From Butyrivibrio sp. (GTDB lineage: Bacteria; Bacillota; Clostridia; Lachnospirales; Lachnospiraceae), in assembly GCA_015056625.1 (NCBI GenBank), contig SVFY01000008.1, positions 55,720 to 119,719 of the forward strand: a DNA stretch of 64,000 bases, read 5' to 3'. Below the pieces are notes generated by a model. The model was not told where the DNA came from. It did no database searches and saw only the letters and a list, made by a program, of their open reading frames with translations. The stretch's first letter is position 1. The number at the start of each line of letters is the position of its first letter. A program made the translations under genes and the position numbers. Below are positions 9,050 through 17,413 of this stretch, in pieces.

Positions 9050-9970
9050 ATGAAGATAGACAGACTGATCGGGATATTGTCGATCTTACTACAGGAAGAA
9101 AAGACAACGGCTCCTGAACTGGCGGAAAGGTTTGAAGTATCTCGCAGGACGATAAATCGGGATATTGAAGGCCTTTGCATGGCAGGGATCCCCATAAGAA
9201 CTGAACAAGGGAATGGCGGTGGTATAAGCATTCTGGACGGATATCGTATGGATAGGACTATCCTGACATCAAAGGATATGCAGATGATCCTTGCCGGGCT
9301 TCGTAGCCTGGACAGCGTCAGCGGAAGCAGCTATTATGGTCAGCTAATGGAAAAGATTCAGGCGGGATCCTCTGAGCTCATAACCGGCAGGGATTCCATA
9401 CTGATCGATCTGTCATCATGGTACCGGGAATCGCTGGCTCCAAAGATAGAGACTATACAGGATGCGATCGGGCTTAAGAAGACCATCAGGTTTCATTATT
9501 ATTCGCCGGGAGGGGATACAGAAAGAGAAATTGAGCCATATTATCTGATCTTCAAATGGACAAGCTGGTATGTCTACGGCTATTGTCTTTTGAAGAATGA
9601 TTTCAGACTGTTTAAGTTAAACAGAATGGATGGTATCACTCATGTAGCGCCATTTAAGGAAAATCGCGAAGTTCCAATGCCTGACCTGTCGAATAAAAAG
9701 GTCTTTCCGCCAAAAGACAGGGTGAAGGCAGTATTTGACCCTTCAATGAAATGGCAGCTTGTTGAAGAGTATGGCGCAAAATCCTTTACAGAAATGGATG
9801 ATGGAAACCTTTTGTTTGAACATGAATACGCTGATGACGAAGGATTACTTTCCTGGATGCTTTCATGCAGGGACAAGGTGACAGTCTTGGAACCCGTTAG
9901 GATCAGGGAAAAGCTCTATCATATTACTACTGAAATAGCGAAAAGATATGAAGGAGGCTTGATGCTATGA
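9050..9970 (+). CDS. HTH (DeoR/YafY-type) transcriptional regulator with WYL domain
   Basis: About 306 residues from the ATG at 9050, which has a GAG-rich ribosome site; an upstream in-frame TTG at 9029 is less likely. The N-terminus is a winged helix (LIGILSILLQEEKTTAPELAERFEVSRRTINRDIEGL, in short segments), followed by a WYL domain (about 135-225: IRFHYYSP, EIEPYYLIFKWTSWYVYGYC, FRLFKLNRM) and a C-terminal dimerisation segment. WYL regulators usually sense a small ligand or nucleic acid. It overlaps the VOC gene by 4 bp (ATGA), so it likely controls its own operon through the dyad at 8992-9015. Confidence 0.88.
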   Translation: MKIDRLIGILSILLQEEKTTAPELAERFEVSRRTINRDIEGLCMAGIPIRTEQGNGGGISILDGYRMDRTILTSKDMQMILAGLRSLDSVSGSSYYGQLMEKIQAGSSELITGRDSILIDLSSWYRESLAPKIETIQDAIGLKKTIRFHYYSPGGDTEREIEPYYLIFKWTSWYVYGYCLLKNDFRLFKLNRMDGITHVAPFKENREVPMPDLSNKKVFPPKDRVKAVFDPSMKWQLVEEYGAKSFTEMDDGNLLFEHEYADDEGLLSWMLSCRDKVTVLEPVRIREKLYHITTEIAKRYEGGLML

Positions 9971-10386
9971 GGCTAGATGGTTTTGGATTACTGGTTGAAG
10001 ATATGGGGAAGATGATCCGCTTTTATAGAGATGTGCTTGGATTTGAGATCAAGGAGGCAGAGGATGCTTCCAATGTATATCTGGTGAAAGATGGCACATT
10101 GTTCCTGCTGTATGGCAGGAATGATTTTGAGAAGATGACAAATCGCCGTTATGAGTATGTTAAAGGCCTGAATGGTCATTCTGAGATAGCTCTTTATGTG
10201 GACACCTTTGAAGAGGTGGATGAGGCATATAAAAAAGCTGTGGAAAATGGTGCTACGTCTGTGCTTGAACCGGAGCTTGAACCTTGGGGCCAGAGAACCT
10301 GTTATGTCGCTGATCCGGAAGGGAATCTGATCGAGATCGGTTCATGGAATAAACCTTATGAACAAAAGGACCTGAAGGAGGGCTGA
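9967..10386 (+). CDS. VOC (glyoxalase/bleomycin resistance) superfamily protein
   Basis: 139 residues forming two beta-alpha-beta-beta-beta modules: MRLDGFGLLVEDMGKMIRFY at the start, and AVENGATSVLEPELEPWGQR with YVADPEGNLIEIG at the end. This is the pattern of small VOC proteins that bind a metal and either rearrange or sequester small molecules. The final glutamate (LIEIG) is a usual metal ligand. The substrate is not evident. The ATGA overlap with the WYL regulator means coupled translation. YafY-type regulators with a VOC partner are a recurrent pairing in Firmicutes. Confidence 0.85.
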   Translation: MRLDGFGLLVEDMGKMIRFYRDVLGFEIKEAEDASNVYLVKDGTLFLLYGRNDFEKMTNRRYEYVKGLNGHSEIALYVDTFEEVDEAYKKAVENGATSVLEPELEPWGQRTCYVADPEGNLIEIGSWNKPYEQKDLKEG

Positions 10387-10390
10387 GGGT

Positions 10391-11137
10391 ATGGAATATA
10401 TAAGAGTCACAAAGGAAAACCTGGAAAAGGAGCACATCTGCTGTGCTATTTCAAACAACAAAGACATGCAGGTTTCATCAAAGAAAGCGTGGCTTGCAGA
10501 TAGGTTTGATGAGGGACTTGTCTTTTTAAAGAGCGCAGAGCGTGGCAAGTGCTTTATCGAGTATATTCCGGCTGAGAATGCATGGATTCCCATCATTGCT
10601 GATGGATATATGTACATCGACTGTCTGTGGGTGTCCGGGTCTTTCAAAGGACACGGATACTCAACTGAATTACTTGATGCCTGTATTGAGGATAGTAAGG
10701 AAAAGGGAAAGAAAGGGCTGTGCATTTTAGCAGCTGCAAAGAAGATGCCATTTCTTTCTGATCCAAAGTTCCTTAAATACAAAGGCTTTGATGTTTGCGA
10801 TGAAGCGGATAACAAGATCCAGCTGTGGTACTTACCATTTAAAAAAGATGAAGACAAGCCAAGGTTTAAAGAATGCGCAAAGCACCCCCACATAGAAGAA
10901 AAAGGTTATGTTTTGTATTACACCAGCCAGTGCCCATTCAATGCGAAATATGTACCGGTTCTTGAACAGACAGCTAAAGAGAATGATATAACATTTCGTG
11001 CTATTCACATTGAGAGCCGGCAGGAAGCCCAGAACGTGCCTACTCCGATCACCAATTACGCACTGTTCCACGATGGAGAATATATAACCAATGAACAGAT
11101 GAATGATAAAAAATTTTTAAAGCTCGTTAACTCGTAA
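10391..11137 (+). CDS. GNAT acetyltransferase with C-terminal YoaP-like domain
   Basis: 248 residues. The first 150 are a GNAT domain, with the CoA-binding region near WVSGSFKGHGYSTELLDACIEDSKEKG. The last 80 or so (from GYVLYYTSQCPFNAKYVPVLEQTA) resemble the YoaP domain, which has a thioredoxin-like look with one cysteine. The acyl acceptor is unknown. It starts 4 bp after the VOC stop codon with GAGGG ahead, so it belongs to the same operon. Confidence 0.82.
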   Translation: MEYIRVTKENLEKEHICCAISNNKDMQVSSKKAWLADRFDEGLVFLKSAERGKCFIEYIPAENAWIPIIADGYMYIDCLWVSGSFKGHGYSTELLDACIEDSKEKGKKGLCILAAAKKMPFLSDPKFLKYKGFDVCDEADNKIQLWYLPFKKDEDKPRFKECAKHPHIEEKGYVLYYTSQCPFNAKYVPVLEQTAKENDITFRAIHIESRQEAQNVPTPITNYALFHDGEYITNEQMNDKKFLKLVNS

Positions 11138-11185
11138 CAGCAAAATTAAGCAATATCTCGATTACAAAACAGGAGAGCTGACAAA

Positions 11186-12064
11186 ATGCATTTTGTAGAT
11201 GCAAAAGGGATACTGACCGGAAATGGCGGTCACTATGGAATGAATATATACAGAGGATGCACCCACGGCTGTATTTATTGCGACAGCCGCAGCAGGTGCT
11301 ATCAGTTCACGCACCCTTTTGAAGACATAGAGGTCAAGCAGAATGCACCGGAGCTTCTTGAAAGAGCTCTTAAGTCCAAGCGTAAAAAATGCATGATTGG
11401 GACAGGCTCTATGTCTGACCCGTATATGCACTGCGAAGAGGAACTAAAGCTCACAAGAAGGTGCCTGGAGATAATCAAAGAAAACGGCTTTGGTGCGACG
11501 GTTATAACAAAATCAGATCGTATCCTTCGGGACATTGACCTAATCGACGAGATCAACAGATCGGCCAAATTCGTTGTGCAGATGACGCTTACAACCTGGG
11601 ATGATGATCTGTGTAAAATATTGGAACCAAATGTCTGTAATACAAAGCGTCGCATAGAAGTTCTGAAAGAGATGCAGAAAAGAGACATTCCTACTGTGGT
11701 GTGGATGACACCGATCCTGCCATTTATCAACGATACGAAAGAAAACATCACTGCAATTCTAAATGAGTGTGTTCGTGTGGGAGTAAGAGGTATCATCGAT
11801 TTTGGTATGGGACTTACCCTTCGTGAAGGAGACAGGGAATACTACTATGCAGCCCTTGATAAGCATTTCCCGGGATTAAAAGAGAAGTACCAAAGCCGCT
11901 ATGGAAATGCTTATGAACTGCCTAGTCCCAATGCAAAAGAACTTGAAGGGATCTTTAAGAGAATCTGTAAGGATAATAATATCCTCTCGACCCCAGATGA
12001 GTGTTTTAGATATATGCAGGAACTGTCGGATAAATACCGGCAGATGAGCATATTTGATATGTGA
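11186..12064 (+). CDS. Radical SAM protein of the SPL (spore photoproduct lyase-like) family
   Basis: 292 residues. Near the N-terminus, RGCTHGCIYCDSR gives the CX3CX2C cluster ligands Cys25, Cys29 and Cys32 for a 4Fe-4S/SAM centre. The following text (GTGSMSDPYMHCEE, VITKSDRILRDIDLI, VQMTLTTWDDDL) is typical of the SPL-like radical SAM group found widely outside spore formers. True SplB has a conserved active-site cysteine that I cannot place here, so repair of spore photoproduct is not claimed. It has its own AGGAGA ribosome site, 48 bp after the acetyltransferase gene. Confidence 0.85.
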   Translation: MHFVDAKGILTGNGGHYGMNIYRGCTHGCIYCDSRSRCYQFTHPFEDIEVKQNAPELLERALKSKRKKCMIGTGSMSDPYMHCEEELKLTRRCLEIIKENGFGATVITKSDRILRDIDLIDEINRSAKFVVQMTLTTWDDDLCKILEPNVCNTKRRIEVLKEMQKRDIPTVVWMTPILPFINDTKENITAILNECVRVGVRGIIDFGMGLTLREGDREYYYAALDKHFPGLKEKYQSRYGNAYELPSPNAKELEGIFKRICKDNNILSTPDECFRYMQELSDKYRQMSIFDM

Positions 12065-12087
12065 ACCAGGGAGTGCTAAGAATATGT

Positions 12088-13671
12088 TTATTCGATCACA
12101 AAAGAGCAGGCATCTGCATCAGTTCCGTCGGAGAGAGTCAGGATGCCATTTGAGACAGTTAGATAAGTACCCTCATAAGATACGCTTTCAAAAGATATCA
12201 TTCCTTCTTTTCCGTTTAAAGAAGTTGTTGTTTTAAAGGTCTGATTTTTTGCAGTATCTTCAGATCCGTCTATATCCTGTGAAAGAGTGACACTGCCTTC
12301 AGGACCGGCTGTTATATACAGACCGGTCTTATTTTCTGCCTGGATGGAAACCAGGTATTCGTTGCCTGCATCTGATTTACCATCTGTGATTACCCACTGG
12401 CGGTCTAAAAGGCTCTCGGATAGCTCCGTACCAATCTTGATATCAGTGTATGGGTAGCTTGAATCCTCAGAGGAGTTTGTGAACTGCTCATGGCTTATGT
12501 ATGAACCGCTAGAGCTCTTTATAAGCGATGTGCTGCCAAATAGCCCCGCTGTTGATTCTTCCATCAGAGATATGCTGCCGTCTTCTTCAAAGACAAGCTC
12601 TTGCAGGCAGGCGCTTCGCCTGTATCCGTTTCCCCCTGGTCTTGCGCCGTCGTGATACATCATGTAAGTCTTGCCATTAAAATCAAATATGGCTTCGTGA
12701 TTGGTGTTGCAGGTGGCAGTAGGCTTCATGAAGATGTTTCCTGCAGTCCATTCATCTGCCATAGGATCACTTGCTGTTGAATAGGCAAGAGACTCCCTCC
12801 ATTCGGAAGCATAAAACAGGTAATAGTCGCCGTAGTAGTTGCCCTCTGAGTCCTGCCTCCTGTAGAGCCATGGGGCTTCTGTGTAGGATGTAAAGCCCTT
12901 CAGGGTAGTAAGGATATCTCCTGCGTCAAGACTTCTTCCTGCGGTGATCTTGCCATCACCGTTTTGGTCCTTTACTGAGATCATGTCAGGGTTGAGCTCG
13001 CAGATAAAGAATTTACCGTTTCCCCATGCCAGGTATCTCTTTTCGTTGCCATTTTCGTCGGTATCCACCCAGACTGTTGGGTCGATATCATTCCAGGCGC
13101 TGGTCTCAGGCTTGGTGACAATACCTCTTACGATGGGCTCTCCTATATCTGTAAAAGGCCCTGTGGGGCTCTCGGAAACAGCAACTCCAATAGACTGCTT
13201 GCCACGACTCGTCTTGTCCCAGGAGCAGAAGTACAGATAATAGAGGTCTTTTTTGGCCTCTTCATCATAATGCTTGATCACCTGGCTGGCCCAGGCGCTC
13301 TTTGAGTCCTTGGCCCATGTAACGTCATGCATGTTCATGACAACGCCCTCCGGATTCCAGGTCTTAAGGTCTTTGGAAGAATAGCAGAAGTATTCAGGGA
13401 TGTGGTAGGCACGTTCCTCAACTTCTTTGTCAGTAGACATGTCGTGTCCTGTATACAAATAGACGGTGTCCCCGTCAACATACACTGCCGGATCGCCGCC
13501 ATATATAAGCCTTCCTTTGTCGTCAGAAAGACGAATTATTGGATTGTAAAAAGAGTTCTTTTCAAGTGAAATGTCACTTACATTTACTTTGGTCTGTTGT
13601 CCGCATCCGGATAAGAAAAGAACTGCAGCCACCAGGGCAGATGCAGCTCTCTTGATTGTTTTGTTGATCAT
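12088..13671 (-). CDS. Secreted GH43 lipoprotein (arabinan/arabinoxylan-active) with C-terminal accessory domain
   Basis: 527 residues with a lipoprotein signal peptide (VAAVLFLSGCGQQ), so anchored outside the membrane. The five-bladed GH43 domain (about 40-350) carries all three acids: Asp60 in YGGDPAVY (base), Asp197 in NDIDPTVW (pKa modulator) and Glu265 in YTEAPW (acid). The last 100 residues or so form a beta-rich module with repeated ligand-binding-like stretches (GLYITAGPEG, GTYLTVSNG), similar in style to AbfB/beta-trefoil modules. The precise substrate is not fixed by sequence; the locus points to arabinan side chains or arabino-oligosaccharides. It lies 20 bp downstream of the regulator gene on the same strand and has a GGAGA ribosome site. 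Confidence 0.88.
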   Translation of the reverse strand: MINKTIKRAASALVAAVLFLSGCGQQTKVNVSDISLEKNSFYNPIIRLSDDKGRLIYGGDPAVYVDGDTVYLYTGHDMSTDKEVEERAYHIPEYFCYSSKDLKTWNPEGVVMNMHDVTWAKDSKSAWASQVIKHYDEEAKKDLYYLYFCSWDKTSRGKQSIGVAVSESPTGPFTDIGEPIVRGIVTKPETSAWNDIDPTVWVDTDENGNEKRYLAWGNGKFFICELNPDMISVKDQNGDGKITAGRSLDAGDILTTLKGFTSYTEAPWLYRRQDSEGNYYGDYYLFYASEWRESLAYSTASDPMADEWTAGNIFMKPTATCNTNHEAIFDFNGKTYMMYHDGARPGGNGYRRSACLQELVFEEDGSISLMEESTAGLFGSTSLIKSSSGSYISHEQFTNSSEDSSYPYTDIKIGTELSESLLDRQWVITDGKSDAGNEYLVSIQAENKTGLYITAGPEGSVTLSQDIDGSEDTAKNQTFKTTTSLNGKEGMISFESVSYEGTYLTVSNGILTLSDGTDADACSFVIE

Positions 13672-13691
13672 TTTTTATGGTCTCCGCAAAT

Positions 13692-14618
13692 TTATGATTC
13701 TTGATTGAGTGGCACGTAATTGATGCCAACCTTGATGTCCTGGGCGTAGTTGCCAAAGGTCTTGCCAAATAGGGTAAATCCGCCAGGGTGCTCGGCATCC
13801 TTGTCAACAGCAAAGCGGAATTTGATCTTGCTGTTGCTGGTTAAGTCAAATTCGTCTATGGAAACATCTGAGATCTTGAGGCCGTCTATAAAGGTTCCGT
13901 GGCGATTGATAACTATGAGTTTTAACAGTCCGTACTGATTCCAGTTAGGGAACCACCAGTCAGGAGTAAAGATTCCAGGTACATCGCCAAAGTCACCAGG
14001 TGATGTCCACATTCCGATGAGCTTCTTGTTGAGGAAAAAGCTGATGTCGCTGGGCCAGTCACTGTTTATTCCAGGGGCTTCCGAGCTAATCTCAACTGAA
14101 ATTGCAAGCTGGGTGATGCGCTGAGCTGGTGGAATGAAATTGGGTATATCGTACTCCACATATCCGGTGGTGAACCAGAGGATATCAGCGTTAAACCTGT
14201 CAGGGTGTGCAAAGTATCTTGGATCATCAACTTCCCCGATGAGCTGCTCGCTGGTGGACAGACCACAGGTAGGATAAGCGCTGTAGCTTGAGTAGTGTCC
14301 GACCTTGACCTCGGTCTGATACAGGCTTTCTGTGGGTTCAGAAGGTACGATGTTTATAAGTATCTTATCTATAGGTACTGAGCAGATCTTCTGATTGCCA
14401 TGTCCATGAGCTTCTCCGGAAATGGACACAAGCCCGCAGCTTTCAAGTTTTTTTATGTGTGCAGTGAGAGCACCGGCAGTTATTCCGAGCTTGCCAGCAA
14501 GCTCGTTCATGTTCATTCCTTTATTCTGAATAAGAAGCTTGATGATCTCAACCCTTACTTCAGACCCAAGAGCCTTATACAGTTCAATCCCGTCTTCAAA
14601 ATTTTCAATATGGAGCAT
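13692..14618 (-). CDS. ArsR-type winged-helix regulator with large C-terminal sensor-like domain
   Basis: 308 residues. Residues 1-90 are an ArsR-like winged helix (YKALGSEVRVEIIKLL, MNMNELAGKLGITAGALTAHIKKLESCGLV). The remaining 210 residues are beta-rich and aromatic (GIFTPDWWFPNWNQYGLLKLIVIN) and look like a jelly-roll, as in carbohydrate-binding proteins, rather than any metal sensor. I infer a sugar-responsive regulator of the arabinan genes: it is first in the leftward operon with a GH43 gene and faces the importer operon across a control region full of TCTAAA sites. The architecture is unusual, and I know no characterised member well enough to name it. Confidence 0.72.
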   Translation of the reverse strand: MLHIENFEDGIELYKALGSEVRVEIIKLLIQNKGMNMNELAGKLGITAGALTAHIKKLESCGLVSISGEAHGHGNQKICSVPIDKILINIVPSEPTESLYQTEVKVGHYSSYSAYPTCGLSTSEQLIGEVDDPRYFAHPDRFNADILWFTTGYVEYDIPNFIPPAQRITQLAISVEISSEAPGINSDWPSDISFFLNKKLIGMWTSPGDFGDVPGIFTPDWWFPNWNQYGLLKLIVINRHGTFIDGLKISDVSIDEFDLTSNSKIKFRFAVDKDAEHPGGFTLFGKTFGNYAQDIKVGINYVPLNQES

Positions 14619-14685
14619 TTTGTTGTTCCTTTGCAGGTAATTTTAGATTTTTCTATTTTACTTTAGCATTTTATCTTCAGATTTT

Positions 14686-14713
14686 ACTATAACATAGCAC
14701 GATAAAATGTCAA
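14686..14713 (-). promoter_or_regulatory. Promoter of the leftward regulator/GH43 operon
   Basis: On the minus strand: TTGACA (14713-14708), 16 bp, then TATAGT (14691-14686) preceded by TG, an extended -10. The transcript would start near 14679, giving a leader of about 60 nt before the regulator's ATG. Confidence 0.65.
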
Positions 14714-14727
14714 TTATTTCAAAAAAT

Positions 14728-14747
14728 ACTTTAGACATATCTAAAGT
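14728..14747. promoter_or_regulatory. Perfect palindromic operator ACTTTAGA-cata-TCTAAAGT
   Basis: Two 8-bp arms repeat exactly around four bases, 15 bp upstream of the leftward -35 box. The half-site TCTAAA recurs several times in the same control region (see 14813-14909, and inverted at 14641-14648), so this is the likeliest main binding site of the ArsR-type regulator encoded next door. Confidence 0.65.
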
Positions 14748-14758
14748 TCTTTATTTTC

Positions 14759-14772
14759 TGAAAACGTTTAAG
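14759..14772. promoter_or_regulatory. cre-like site (CcpA/LacI-family type)
   Basis: TGAAAACGTTTAAG resembles the catabolite-responsive element TGNAANCGNNNNCA but lacks the final CA; the AAACGTTT core is palindromic. It lies between the divergent promoters of the arabinan locus, where carbon catabolite control would be expected. Weak match. Confidence 0.35.
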
Positions 14773-14812
14773 TAGGAAAAGCAGCGTGGTTAAGGAATAT
14801 TTGCCTATAAAA

Positions 14813-14909
14813 AAATCTAAACTAAACCAAAATTATTAATTGTGCACAAAATTAACCAGCTGTTTTGGTGCATAACAACGTTTATCTAAAATACTTCAAG
14901 AAGATCTAA
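14813..14909 (+). promoter_or_regulatory. Cluster of TCTAAA half-sites upstream of the importer promoter
   Basis: TCTAAA occurs at 14816, 14885 and 14904. The last two are in the context ATCTAAAATA, are 19 bp apart and lie directly upstream of the -35 box at 14918. They match the arms of the palindrome at 14728-14747, so probably bind the same regulator; the position would suit either activation or repression. Confidence 0.5.
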
Positions 14910-14917
14910 AATAAATA

Positions 14918-14947
14918 TTGACACCCCCATCTTGGGGGCTATATGAT
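14918..14947 (+). promoter_or_regulatory. Importer operon promoter with GC palindrome inside the spacer
   Basis: TTGACA (14918-14923), 18 bp, TATGAT (14942-14947). The spacer itself is CCCCCA-TCT-TGGGGG (14924-14938), a perfect 6-3-6 dyad in an AT-rich region, exactly where a repressor would occlude RNA polymerase. It is upstream of the likely start site (~14954), so it acts as DNA rather than as an RNA hairpin. Confidence 0.65.
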
Positions 14948-14992
14948 TTACGTGTAATCGATAGGTATTATTCTTTCTAAGGAGGAAGCAAA

Positions 14993-16420
14993 ATGAAAAA
15001 GAAATTGGTCAGCTCTTTAATGAGCATGGCACTTGTTGCCGGCCTGCTTGCAGGATGCGGATCAGGCGCTGCCACAGAGACGTCGGAGGGTGCAACAGAG
15101 ACAGCAGAAGCTTCTACAGAAGAAGCTTCTACAGAGGAAATTCCAAATGCTACATTTGGAGATGCAAATGGTACACACTTAGAGATGTGGACATTCGTAG
15201 AACTTCACGGCCAGCATTACAAAGATATGGCAGAAGTTTGGAACGAGCAGAACCCTGACAGAACAATCGAGATCACATGTACAACATATCCTTATGGCGA
15301 TATGCACACCAAGCTCCTTACAGCTTTAGAGGCTGGAACAGGTGCTCCTGATATTTGTGACGTAGAGGTTGGACAGTTCCCTAACGTTGTTGCAGGTCTT
15401 GATCAGTGGCTTGTTCCACTTGATGATTATGCAGCACCTTACATGTCCACAATGGTTCCTTCAAGAATGCAGACATATCAGGGAGAAGATGGACATTATT
15501 ATGGAGCTCCTTATCACGTTGGAGCTACAGCAATGTATTATAACGTAGCAGTTATGTCAGAGGCTATGGGCCTTTCACAGGAAGAGGTTATTGCCAAGAT
15601 CGATGCTGTTAAGACATGGTCAGACTACGAGGCTCTTGGAAAAGAGTATGTTGATGCAGTTGGCGAAGATGGTAAATACTGGACATCAGTTGATACAGGC
15701 GGAACAGACTGGCTCTGGCTTGCAATGGCTGAGTACGGCGATGACTGGACAGGCGGATTTGATAATCCAGCAAACTGCCAGCTTGATTCTGTAAAGAACA
15801 TGCTTACAATGCAGCAGAGCTGGCTCAAGAGTGGTCTTGCTGAGATCTCTCCTGACGGACACGTAGATCTTGAGGCTGGATTCCAGAACATCATGGATCA
15901 CAACATCGTTTCATTCCCTAAGGCACTTTGGTACATGAGCCGTTTCACAAACTATATGCCTGAGGAAGCCGGAAACTGGTACATCGCTAAGTGCCCTGTA
16001 TTCCAGGATGGACAGAAGTGTTCAGTAGGTATCGGTGGAACAGGTACAATTGTTACACAGCAGTCTGAGAACAAAGAGCTTGCAGCAGAGTTCCTTTGCT
16101 GGGCTAAGATGTCAGATGAAGGTGAGCAGCACATCTGGGATAAGCTTGGATTCGACGTATGTAACACAGCTATGTGGGACAAGGATTCCTTTGCTCACGA
16201 CGACAGCAACCAGTTTAATGCTTACTTCATCAACTATCCATACGATGTACTCAACGAGATCGGAATGGACAACATTGGTAAGATTTCTGTTGTGGCTATA
16301 AGCCCTACAATCAACGAGTATGTATGCACAACAACACTTAACGAGGTTCTGGAAGATCCTGATTACAGTGTAGATGATGCTCTTCAGGAGCTGCAGGATG
16401 CAGTAGACATGGAGCAGTGA
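14993..16420 (+). CDS. Arabino-oligosaccharide-type ABC importer, substrate-binding lipoprotein
   Basis: 475 residues with a lipobox (LLAGCGSG), then a Glu/Thr/Ser-rich tether (about 25-50) and a family-1 extracellular binding protein fold (LEMWTFVELHGQHYKDMAEVWN, APDICDVEVGQFP, KALWYMSRFTNY). It captures oligosaccharide outside the membrane and hands it to the two permeases downstream. The ligand is inferred from the arabinanases in the operon. AAGGAGG precedes the ATG. A strong hairpin directly after the stop codon probably makes this gene's message more abundant than that of the permeases. Confidence 0.88.
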   Translation: MKKKLVSSLMSMALVAGLLAGCGSGAATETSEGATETAEASTEEASTEEIPNATFGDANGTHLEMWTFVELHGQHYKDMAEVWNEQNPDRTIEITCTTYPYGDMHTKLLTALEAGTGAPDICDVEVGQFPNVVAGLDQWLVPLDDYAAPYMSTMVPSRMQTYQGEDGHYYGAPYHVGATAMYYNVAVMSEAMGLSQEEVIAKIDAVKTWSDYEALGKEYVDAVGEDGKYWTSVDTGGTDWLWLAMAEYGDDWTGGFDNPANCQLDSVKNMLTMQQSWLKSGLAEISPDGHVDLEAGFQNIMDHNIVSFPKALWYMSRFTNYMPEEAGNWYIAKCPVFQDGQKCSVGIGGTGTIVTQQSENKELAAEFLCWAKMSDEGEQHIWDKLGFDVCNTAMWDKDSFAHDDSNQFNAYFINYPYDVLNEIGMDNIGKISVVAISPTINEYVCTTTLNEVLEDPDYSVDDALQELQDAVDMEQ

Positions 16421-16452
16421 TCTAATAAGACATGCTCTTAAGCTAGATCCAG

Positions 16453-16487
16453 AGGGGATGCCGGTATGATCTCCGGTGTCCCCTTTT
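16453..16487 (+). terminator. Intercistronic terminator-like hairpin after the binding-protein gene
   Basis: GGGGATGCCGG pairs with CCGGTGTCCCC (11 pairs, two of them G-T) and is followed by TTTT. Such leaky hairpins between binding-protein and permease genes commonly set their ratio by partial termination or by blocking 3' decay. Confidence 0.7.
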
Positions 16488-16514
16488 CTAATAGTCAATA
16501 AAAAGGAGTAGGAG

Positions 16515-17411
16515 ATGAAAGGTAAGAATTTCCTCTATTCGCAAAAAGTTGCCCCATACGTTTTTGTTATGCCGTTCATAGCAAGCTTTATTGTTTTCTG
16601 GATTTATCCTCTTATAACGGCGTTCACCATGAGCTTTCAGGATATAGGTGCTATCAAGACTGAGTGGATCGGTTTTGATAACTACACCAAACTGCTCAAG
16701 GACAAGGTGTTCATGATCGCTGTGGCAAACAGTGCGAAGTACATGTTTTATACACTGCTGCTGCTGATCCCGTTCCCAATGCTTTTTGCGGTTTTAATGG
16801 ATTCCAATATCGTTAAGGCAAAGGGCGTCTGGAAGGCAATTCTTTACATGCCAGCCCTGACTTCAGTAGTTATTTCAGGTACTCTTTTCAGACTTATGTT
16901 CTCTGAATATAAGACAGGACAGATGAACGTTATCTCTGAAGCACTTGGCTTTGGTACATACAAGTGGCTTAAGAATGGCTGGTCCGGAATGCTGGCCCTG
17001 CTTGTTTTGTGCTGCTGGAGATGGACGGGTGTCAATATGCTCTATTTCATTTCCGGACTTAAGGGAATAGATGCATCTTTATATGAAGCAGCTGATATCG
17101 ATGGAGCATCACCATGGCAGAAGTTCTGGTATGTGACACTGCCTCTTTTAAAGCCAACAACAATCTATGTTCTGACCATCTCTGTATATGCGGGACTTGC
17201 TATGTTCCTTGAGTCATATATGTTATGGGCAGGCAATTCATCACCAAACAATATTGGTCTTACCATCGTAGGTTACCTGTATAAACGTGGTATTGAAAAG
17301 AACAATATGGGATACGCCTGTGCAGTAGGAGTAGTGCTCCTTGTCGTTGCGCTCATCATCAACTTTGCTCAGCTTATTCTCAACGGAACATTTAAAAAGG
17401 AGGAGGATTGA
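16515..17411 (+). CDS. ABC sugar permease, MalF/UgpA (LplB-like) type
   Basis: 298 residues with six predicted membrane segments. The cytoplasmic EAA loop, which contacts the ATPase, reads YEAADIDGASPWQKFWYVTLPLLKP. The N-terminal segment (VAPYVFVMPFIASFIVFWIYPLI) is typical of MalF-like sugar permeases. It pairs with the next permease. The gene for the ATPase is missing from the operon, as in systems that use a shared MsmX ATPase. A GGAG ribosome site precedes the ATG. Confidence 0.92.
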   Translation: MKGKNFLYSQKVAPYVFVMPFIASFIVFWIYPLITAFTMSFQDIGAIKTEWIGFDNYTKLLKDKVFMIAVANSAKYMFYTLLLLIPFPMLFAVLMDSNIVKAKGVWKAILYMPALTSVVISGTLFRLMFSEYKTGQMNVISEALGFGTYKWLKNGWSGMLALLVLCCWRWTGVNMLYFISGLKGIDASLYEAADIDGASPWQKFWYVTLPLLKPTTIYVLTISVYAGLAMFLESYMLWAGNSSPNNIGLTIVGYLYKRGIEKNNMGYACAVGVVLLVVALIINFAQLILNGTFKKEED

Positions 17412-17413
17412 TC

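Noticed and set aside
11302..11796. 164-codon frame on the minus strand
   Set aside because: Antisense to the radical SAM gene, with no protein-like signature.
11186..12064. True spore photoproduct lyase (splB)
   Set aside because: Family resemblance is to the wider SPL-like radical SAM group; the conserved catalytic cysteine beyond the cluster could not be placed.
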